A stretch of 10,668 bases of DNA from Hydrogenovibrio sp. UBA650 (GTDB lineage Bacteria; Pseudomonadota; Gammaproteobacteria; Thiomicrospirales; Thiomicrospiraceae): NCBI GenBank assembly GCA_002299245.1, contig DBOI01000036.1:1-10668 (forward strand). Direction: 5' to 3'. The position numbers and the translations under genes were made by a program. The notes below the pieces were generated by a model. The model ran no database searches. It was not told the DNA's origin and saw only the letters and a program-made list of their open reading frames with translations. Shown in pieces: positions 6,426 through 10,668 of the stretch (positions within the stretch are counted from its first letter, which is position 1; each line of letters starts with the position of its first letter).

Positions 6426-7523
6426 ATGCTTAGATACGCTGGCATTATCTTTACAACACTGCTCTTGAGTAGCTGTGGTTCTGGTAACAGTGGAAATGAC
6501 AATGTAACTGAAAAAACCTTAGCCTGTGACCCATCAATTTCAGATAGGCAGATGCAAAACTACCGGCAGGCTGCAAATTACTCCGATTCTGAAGGCGGTG
6601 ATGCTGTACTTATCCAAAAATGTGGCAAGCTAGTTTTTGAACACTACAGCGGCAATACAGATAAAAACACTCCTCACATTTTAGCCTCTGGAACAAAATC
6701 CTTTAGCTGCGCAATCGCTGCATTTGCAGAGCAAGACGGCCTATTTAAACTAGATGATCGTGTTTCTGACACCATCTCTGAATGGCAAACAGACATATCC
6801 AGAAACGATATTCAGGTCAGACATTTGTTGAGTTTAACTAGCGGTATTGAAGATGCCACTCGATTGTCACTGCTGCCCGCAAAATTTCTCGATACATACC
6901 ATTTGGCGATCAATGAATCACCAAAAATCTATCAAGCTGACCAAGCGGCAATTTATGGTTCAGCAAACTTTCATATTTTGTCAGCCATGATTGAACGTAC
7001 AACCGGAGGAACCGATCCGGTTGATTATTTAAATGAGCGATTATTCTCTAAGCTTGGTATTAGTGAAAGTAGTTTGGCTGAATGGGTAAGAGATACCGAA
7101 GGCAAGCCACAACTGGCTGGTGGTGCAAAATTAACAGGCCAGGAATGGATAAAATATGGACAGTTCTTTCTCAATAAGGGCCAGTGGAATAATGAGCAAA
7201 TAGTCCCTGAAGAGTATTTGAGCAGATGTATTGAATACGATAACCCTGCCTTCTCTGGTTATGGTCTTTCCTGGTGGCTCAATAAACCTTTAACCAGTAG
7301 TTACGATCCCAATATTGACAATATTCCTCAAGATGGGTTGGGAGATGATGGTAGTCAGATATCTGAAAGCACGCCGCAAGGTATGTATATGGCTGCTGGA
7401 GCTGGAAAGCAGCGACTGTATATTATTCCATCAAAGGAACTGGTTATCTTACGATTTGGCCAAATTAACATCGCTAACAATTGGAGTGATGATCAATTCC
7501 TGGATTATATTTTGGAAGAATAA
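6426..7523 (+). CDS. Lipoprotein serine hydrolase, beta-lactamase/penicillin-binding fold
   Basis: This 365-residue protein belongs to the class C beta-lactamase / serine hydrolase family. The N-terminus is a lipoprotein signal (LLLSSC, lipid-modified Cys at 17), followed by a Gly/Ser/Asn-rich linker, so it should be anchored to a membrane facing the periplasm. The nucleophile motif SxxK is S88-G-T-K91, in LASGTKSFS. LLSLTSGI at about 134-141 is a family landmark. The usual Y-x-N motif appears as Y177-G-S, and the KTG box is replaced by GAGKQRLYIIP at about 325-335, as in many esterase or 6-aminohexanoate-oligomer-hydrolase-like members. A true beta-lactamase is therefore unlikely, and an esterase, amidase or peptidase is more plausible. 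AGGAAA about 8 nt upstream supports the ATG at 6426. The gene is probably monocistronic. Confidence 0.9.
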   Translation: MLRYAGIIFTTLLLSSCGSGNSGNDNVTEKTLACDPSISDRQMQNYRQAANYSDSEGGDAVLIQKCGKLVFEHYSGNTDKNTPHILASGTKSFSCAIAAFAEQDGLFKLDDRVSDTISEWQTDISRNDIQVRHLLSLTSGIEDATRLSLLPAKFLDTYHLAINESPKIYQADQAAIYGSANFHILSAMIERTTGGTDPVDYLNERLFSKLGISESSLAEWVRDTEGKPQLAGGAKLTGQEWIKYGQFFLNKGQWNNEQIVPEEYLSRCIEYDNPAFSGYGLSWWLNKPLTSSYDPNIDNIPQDGLGDDGSQISESTPQGMYMAAGAGKQRLYIIPSKELVILRFGQINIANNWSDDQFLDYILEE

Positions 7524-7659
7524 GCTTAATTATTAGCAAATAATAAAAAAGTCTGTGTTTTGAATTGTGGCAGGCAAAGTGTAATGATTGCTTTAATTTA
7601 CCCAGGGATACACCAATTTATATCCTAAACTATGCATTTACAACAAGAACTCTACAAAA

Positions 7660-8013
7660 ATGAATCAGCGTAAAATAATCCTTAGATTCAAAACCTTTAC
7701 TTTACAAGCTGAGCTGTTTGATACAGCAATCGCTTCGAAATTTATTGAAAATCTACCCTACGAGATTGCGTTACAAGATTGGGGAAATGAAGCCTATGGT
7801 TCAATTGGCTTAGACCTTGGTCAAGAAAACCCGGTTGCGGAGATCCCTCCTGGAGGTCTGGCATACACGAATAATGGTAATTATTTCTGTATTTTCTATG
7901 GGCAAAGACCTGCATGGCCGGTTGAGTATATTGGCCAAATCAACGCAGAAGACTGGAAACAGCTATTAGGTTGCGGTGATCTAGAAAGCGTGACAGTTAG
8001 ATTAAGCGATTAA
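7660..8013 (+). CDS. Small cyclophilin-like-fold protein
   Basis: This 117-residue protein has no signal peptide or membrane segment and is probably cytoplasmic. The pattern matches the stand-alone cyclophilin-like fold family typified by Thermotoga TM1367: an initial strand pair (KIILRFKTFTLQAELFDT), ENLPYEIALQDWGNEAYG, a PPGGLAYTNNGNYFCIFYG core at about 63-81, and the VEYIGQI strand at about 88-94. Family members lack demonstrated prolyl-isomerase activity as far as I know, and the function is unknown. No clear Shine-Dalgarno precedes the ATG at 7660. A 13-codon frame (7632-7673) overlaps the start but is probably meaningless. The 136 bp spacer to the serine hydrolase suggests an independent promoter, though none is convincing. 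The gene is convergent with dapD. Confidence 0.75.
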   Translation: MNQRKIILRFKTFTLQAELFDTAIASKFIENLPYEIALQDWGNEAYGSIGLDLGQENPVAEIPPGGLAYTNNGNYFCIFYGQRPAWPVEYIGQINAEDWKQLLGCGDLESVTVRLSD

Positions 8014-8049
8014 CTAAAAACAAAAACCGCAGATCATTCGATACTGCGG
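8014..8049 (-). terminator. Rho-independent terminator of dapD
   Basis: CCGCAG (8027-8032) pairs with CTGCGG (8044-8049), extended by ATC/GAT with one bulged base around an ATTC loop. On the minus strand the stem is followed by TTTTTGTTTTTAG, a proper U-tract. It lies about 30 bp beyond the dapD stop codon. On the plus strand no T-run follows, so it serves dapD mainly and would stop the convergent gene only weakly. Confidence 0.85.
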
Positions 8050-8080
8050 CTTGCATTTAGCTGACTCTTGACTTTAAAGA

Positions 8081-8980
8081 CTAGTCATTTGAATGAAGCG
8101 TCTCGTTTAACCCACCCCATAAAGAACCATCCGTCATAATCACCTGAACTTCTCCAGTTTGGCTGTGACGACGGAATAGTAGTTTTGACTGACCAGAAAG
8201 TTCACGCGCTGAAACAATTGAGCCGTCAGGCATTTTTACTTTAGTTCCCGCTGTAATATACAGGCCAGATTCGATAATGCAGTCGTCACCTAGGGAGATA
8301 CCAAGACCTGCATTAGCCCCTAATAGATTACGCTGTCCCATAGCGATAACCTGCTTACCACCACCAGATAGCGTACCCATAATTGAAGCACCACCACCAA
8401 TATCAGAGTTTTCGCCAATTACCACACCGGCGCTAATACGGCCTTCAACCATGGAGTTGCCCAGGGTTCCGGCATTGAAGTTACAGAAACCTTCATGCAT
8501 TACTGTGGTACCCGGAGAAAGATGCGCGCCTAAGCGAACACGGTCAGCATCAGCGATACGCACACCCTCGGGAGTCACGTAATCAGTCATACGTGGGAAC
8601 TTGTCAATTGAGGTAATATTGAACTGGTGATCTTCTCCAGCAATCGCTTCACGCAGGCTCTCTACTTCAGAAGGTAGACATGGCCCAGCACTTGTCCAGG
8701 CAACATTATTTAACAGGCCAAATACGCCGTCCAAATTGATAGTATGGGGTTTGTAAGCACACTCAGAAAGTAGATGTAGACGCAGATAAGCTTCTTCAGC
8801 AGAAGTAGGCGCATCATCAACTGAATTAATTTCAACCGTCACAAAATCGCCTTTAATAATTCCAGTTTTTGAAGCTAAACAGTTACGGGCAATTTCTTTA
8901 TTAGAACGTGGGAACCATACATCCAAAGTTGCCCCGGTTTTTGCATCGCTATAACGGTGACCAATTCGCTTGATTGACAT
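8081..8980 (-). CDS. dapD: 2,3,4,5-tetrahydropyridine-2,6-dicarboxylate N-succinyltransferase
   Basis: This 299-residue cytoplasmic enzyme transfers succinyl from succinyl-CoA to tetrahydrodipicolinate in the succinylase branch of diaminopimelate/lysine synthesis. Residues about 1-125 form the N-terminal domain; about 139-247 is a left-handed beta-helix of hexapeptide repeats. Signature stretches are DKFPRMTDYVTPEGVRIAD, MHEGFCNFNAGT (161-172), MVEGRISAGVVIG (177-189) and MGTLSGGG (201-208). E179 corresponds to the glutamate proposed as catalytic in the mycobacterial enzyme. These sequences place it in the pseudomonad/actinobacterial DapD class, not the E. coli class. It is shorter than Pseudomonas DapD (about 344 aa), with the difference in the N-terminal domain. 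An in-frame TAA lies 15 nt upstream and an AGAGAG ribosome binding site precedes the ATG, so the start is firm. It is divergent from yffB-dapE and ends at its own terminator. Confidence 0.96.
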   Translation of the reverse strand: MSIKRIGHRYSDAKTGATLDVWFPRSNKEIARNCLASKTGIIKGDFVTVEINSVDDAPTSAEEAYLRLHLLSECAYKPHTINLDGVFGLLNNVAWTSAGPCLPSEVESLREAIAGEDHQFNITSIDKFPRMTDYVTPEGVRIADADRVRLGAHLSPGTTVMHEGFCNFNAGTLGNSMVEGRISAGVVIGENSDIGGGASIMGTLSGGGKQVIAMGQRNLLGANAGLGISLGDDCIIESGLYITAGTKVKMPDGSIVSARELSGQSKLLFRRHSQTGEVQVIMTDGSLWGGLNETLHSND

Positions 8981-9020
8981 AATGCTACTCTCTTAAAAAT
9001 AGGTTATTTAAAAACAGGCA

Positions 9021-9049
9021 AGTATACATTCTTGTGCAGTCAGATACAA
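9021..9049 (-). promoter_or_regulatory. Candidate dapD promoter
   Basis: On the minus strand, TTGTAT (9044-9049) is followed after 17 bp by TATACT (9021-9026), with the dapD start about 40 bp downstream. The -10 matches consensus in 5 of 6 positions and the -35 in 3 of 6. Confidence 0.45.
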
Positions 9050-9068
9050 AAACTAGCTGTAATTTCTA

Positions 9069-9074
9069 TATAAT
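9069..9074 (+). promoter_or_regulatory. Candidate -10 box for the yffB-like/dapE operon
   Basis: A perfect TATAAT lies 31 bp ahead of the first start codon on the plus strand. The -35 at normal spacing is poor (ACAAAA at 9046-9051) and overlaps the candidate dapD promoter on the other strand. Confidence 0.4.
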
Positions 9075-9105
9075 TAACCAGTTAAAAAAACAGAAAGCTT
9101 AAATT

Positions 9106-9444
9106 ATGAAAATGTACGGTATTCCAAACTGCGATACAGTCCGCAAGGCACGCAAATATCTAGACACCCATCAAGTAAATTACGAGTTTCATGACTTCAA
9201 AAAACAGGGACTTGACCTCACCACTATTGAAAATTGGTTAAAAATGACAGGCCTGGAGATTTTGGTCAATAAACGCAGTACCAGTTGGAAGCAACTCAGT
9301 GATGAACAAAAACAGGCTCTCATTTCGGCAACAGACTTAACAGTATTAACTGAAATGCCTACCCTGATTAAACGCCCAGTTTTAGAAGCTGGAGATACAC
9401 TTTTGGTCGGTTTTAAAGAATCTGATTACCAACAACTGGTTTAA
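9106..9444 (+). CDS. ArsC/Spx-family thioredoxin-fold protein (YffB-like)
   Basis: This 112-residue cytoplasmic protein of the arsenate-reductase-like family is close to E. coli YffB, which has a similar length and likewise sits next to dapE. The N-terminus MYGIPNCDTVRKARKYL carries one cysteine, C9, at the ArsC catalytic position. There is no CxxC as in Spx. Conserved R57 (NKRST) and R90-P91 (IKRPVL) match the anion or glutathione-binding arginines of the family. The likely activity is glutathione-dependent reduction; true arsenate resistance is not implied. An ATG at 9112 is an alternative start two codons in. The stop codon is one base from dapE, so the two genes are almost certainly cotranscribed and translationally coupled. 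Confidence 0.93.
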   Translation: MKMYGIPNCDTVRKARKYLDTHQVNYEFHDFKKQGLDLTTIENWLKMTGLEILVNKRSTSWKQLSDEQKQALISATDLTVLTEMPTLIKRPVLEAGDTLLVGFKESDYQQLV

Positions 9445-9445
9445 A

Positions 9446-10585
9446 ATGACCACTATGAAAGACAATATAGAATTAGCTCAAAAACTGATACAGATTGATT
9501 CAGTCACTCCGGATGACAAAGGTTGCCAACCACTGATTGCAGACTATCTACAACCCCTTGGCTTTAATATTGAACCGATGAAATTCGGTGAGGTGGATAA
9601 CCTCTGGGCGCGCAAAGGTAATGAATCCCCCTGTCTTGTATTTGCAGGTCATACCGATGTAGTGCCAACCGGGCCTGAGTCAGAGTGGACTCATCCGCCC
9701 TTCTCAGCACAGATTGAGGGTGACATGATGTATGGTCGTGGTACGGCAGATATGAAAAGTTCAATTGCCTGTTTTATGGCTGCCACCAAACAGTTCGTCG
9801 AGGATTATCCAGATCACAAAGGTTCTATCGCCTATCTGATTACCAGTGATGAAGAAGGCCCAGCGGTTGACGGCACAGTTAAGGTTATTGAAACCTTGGA
9901 AAACCGCAATGAAAAATTTGAATACTGCCTGGTTGGTGAGCCTTCCAGTAGTGAAAAGCTTGCCGATTCAATTAAAAATGGACGCCGAGGTTCACTGAGT
10001 GGTCATTTGACTGTCAAGGGTGTTCAAGGCCATATTGCTTACCCAGAGTTAGCTGAAAATCCAATTCACAGTGCTGCGTTTGCACTTGAACAATTGGTTC
10101 AGGTGGTTTGGGATCACGGTAATGAATACTTTCCGCCAACATCATTGCAGATTTCGAATATCAATGGCGGTACAGGCGCGACCAATGTGATTCCTGGCGA
10201 AGTCGTCATCCAGTTCAATTTTCGCTTTTCTACCGAACACACTCCTGAATCACTACAAGAAGGTGTTCACAATATTCTGGATCAACACAATTTAAACTAC
10301 GATTTAGAGTGGAATCTTTCAGGCCTGCCATTTGTAACCGCTGCGGACGGTGAATTAATTCAAGCAGTTCAACAGGCCTGTGAATCAATTGTTGGCGATA
10401 AACCGGAGCTTTCTACTGGCGGTGGTACTTCCGATGGTCGATTTATCGCTCCAACCGGCGCTCAGGTTATTGAGTTAGGGCCACTGAATGCAACTATTCA
10501 CAAAATCGATGAACAAGTCAGTGTTAGTGACTTGAACCAACTCACAAAAATTTACTACCAAACGCTTGTTAATTTATTAAGCTGA
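9446..10585 (+). CDS. dapE: Succinyl-diaminopimelate desuccinylase
   Basis: This 379-residue cytoplasmic dizinc hydrolase of the M20 family cleaves N-succinyl-LL-diaminopimelate to LL-diaminopimelate and succinate. Metal and catalytic residues are all visible: H69 and D71 in FAGHTDVVP, D102 in GRGTADMKSS, the catalytic E136 with metal ligand E137 in TSDEEGPA, E165 in LVGEPSS, and H352 in NATIHKIDE. The central dimerisation domain begins near GRRGSLSGHLTVKGVQGH (179-196), and GGTSDGRFI (326-334) is the usual C-terminal signature. The length matches E. coli DapE (375 aa). No Shine-Dalgarno precedes the ATG at 9446 and only one base separates it from the upstream stop, which indicates translational coupling. 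An ATG at 9455 is an alternative start. Confidence 0.98.
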   Translation: MTTMKDNIELAQKLIQIDSVTPDDKGCQPLIADYLQPLGFNIEPMKFGEVDNLWARKGNESPCLVFAGHTDVVPTGPESEWTHPPFSAQIEGDMMYGRGTADMKSSIACFMAATKQFVEDYPDHKGSIAYLITSDEEGPAVDGTVKVIETLENRNEKFEYCLVGEPSSSEKLADSIKNGRRGSLSGHLTVKGVQGHIAYPELAENPIHSAAFALEQLVQVVWDHGNEYFPPTSLQISNINGGTGATNVIPGEVVIQFNFRFSTEHTPESLQEGVHNILDQHNLNYDLEWNLSGLPFVTAADGELIQAVQQACESIVGDKPELSTGGGTSDGRFIAPTGAQVIELGPLNATIHKIDEQVSVSDLNQLTKIYYQTLVNLLS

Positions 10586-10599
10586 AGAAAAGAGCAATA

Positions 10600-10668
10600 A
10601 TGTCTGAAGAACAACTTCCAACCCATATTAAGTTAGCACTCATTGCCGCCCAAATCATCGCAGTAGCT
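10600..10668 (+). CDS. Start of an unidentified gene (truncated by window edge)
   Basis: The first 23 codons of an open frame follow dapE after 14 bp. It starts at ATG 10600 with a purine-rich GAAAAGAG upstream, a reasonable ribosome binding site. The visible peptide begins MSEEQLPTHIKLALIAAQ and then turns hydrophobic. The close spacing suggests it belongs to the dapE operon. I do not recognise the family from this fragment. Confidence 0.6.
   Translation, partial: MSEEQLPTHIKLALIAAQIIAVA

Noticed and set aside
7529..7552. TTATTA/TAATAA hairpin after the serine hydrolase gene
   Set aside because: The stem is made only of A-T pairs and is too weak for a terminator; the T-run lies on the wrong side for the plus-strand gene.
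7632..7673. 13-codon upstream frame overlapping the cyclophilin-like gene start
   Set aside because: It has no ribosome binding site, and its length is within chance expectation; there is no sign of attenuation structure.
8277..8582. Open frame of 101 codons opposite dapD
   Set aside because: It is a shadow of dapD: proline- and arginine-rich low-complexity translation on the antisense strand of a well-supported gene.
9106..9444. Arsenate resistance gene arsC
   Set aside because: The sequence follows the YffB subfamily and its dapE context; there are no ars operon genes nearby.

Overview
The window reads as a chromosomal segment of a moderately AT-rich gammaproteobacterium. The evidence is the divergent rpsB / map-glnD arrangement, a GlnD of full gammaproteobacterial architecture, a DapD of the class shared by pseudomonads and actinobacteria, and an adjacent yffB-like/dapE pair. 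A marine lineage such as Kangiella or relatives would fit, but that placement is an inference without a database search.

Left part (1-3851), housekeeping. The 5' end of rpsB (ribosomal protein S2) runs leftward behind a strong extended -10 promoter and a leader of about 140 nt that can fold into a structured RNA, as expected for S2 autoregulation. Divergently, map (methionine aminopeptidase) and glnD (PII uridylyltransferase/uridylyl-removing enzyme) form a tight two-gene unit.

Middle part (3852-8080), accessory block. Five genes sit between glnD and dapD, which are directly adjacent in E. coli. They are a VOC-fold (glyoxalase-like) protein on the minus strand, a divergent AraC-family regulator, a secreted YbhB/YbcL-type phosphatidylethanolamine-binding protein (PEBP), a lipoprotein serine hydrolase of the beta-lactamase/penicillin-binding fold, and a small cyclophilin-like-fold protein. 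Most have their own upstream spacer, so they look like singly acquired or retained genes rather than one operon. The 542 bp gap at 5884-6425 holds no convincing gene, but it contains a perfect 12 bp inverted repeat spanning 218 bp. A perfect 13 bp palindrome lies just upstream of the -10 box of the PEBP gene and is a candidate operator, perhaps for the AraC-family regulator.

Right part (8014-10668), lysine/diaminopimelate synthesis. dapD (tetrahydrodipicolinate N-succinyltransferase) is on the minus strand and ends at a good rho-independent terminator. Divergent from it is a yffB/arsC-like thioredoxin-fold gene followed after one base by dapE (succinyl-diaminopimelate desuccinylase). DapD and DapE catalyse two non-consecutive steps of the succinylase branch; dapC/argD, which would act between them, is not in the window. 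The window ends within the first 23 codons of an unidentified gene.

I found no phage, CRISPR, toxin-antitoxin or defence system. The most interesting items are the accessory block in a normally conserved locus, the possible short mobile-element remnant, and the candidate regulator-palindrome-PEBP circuit.
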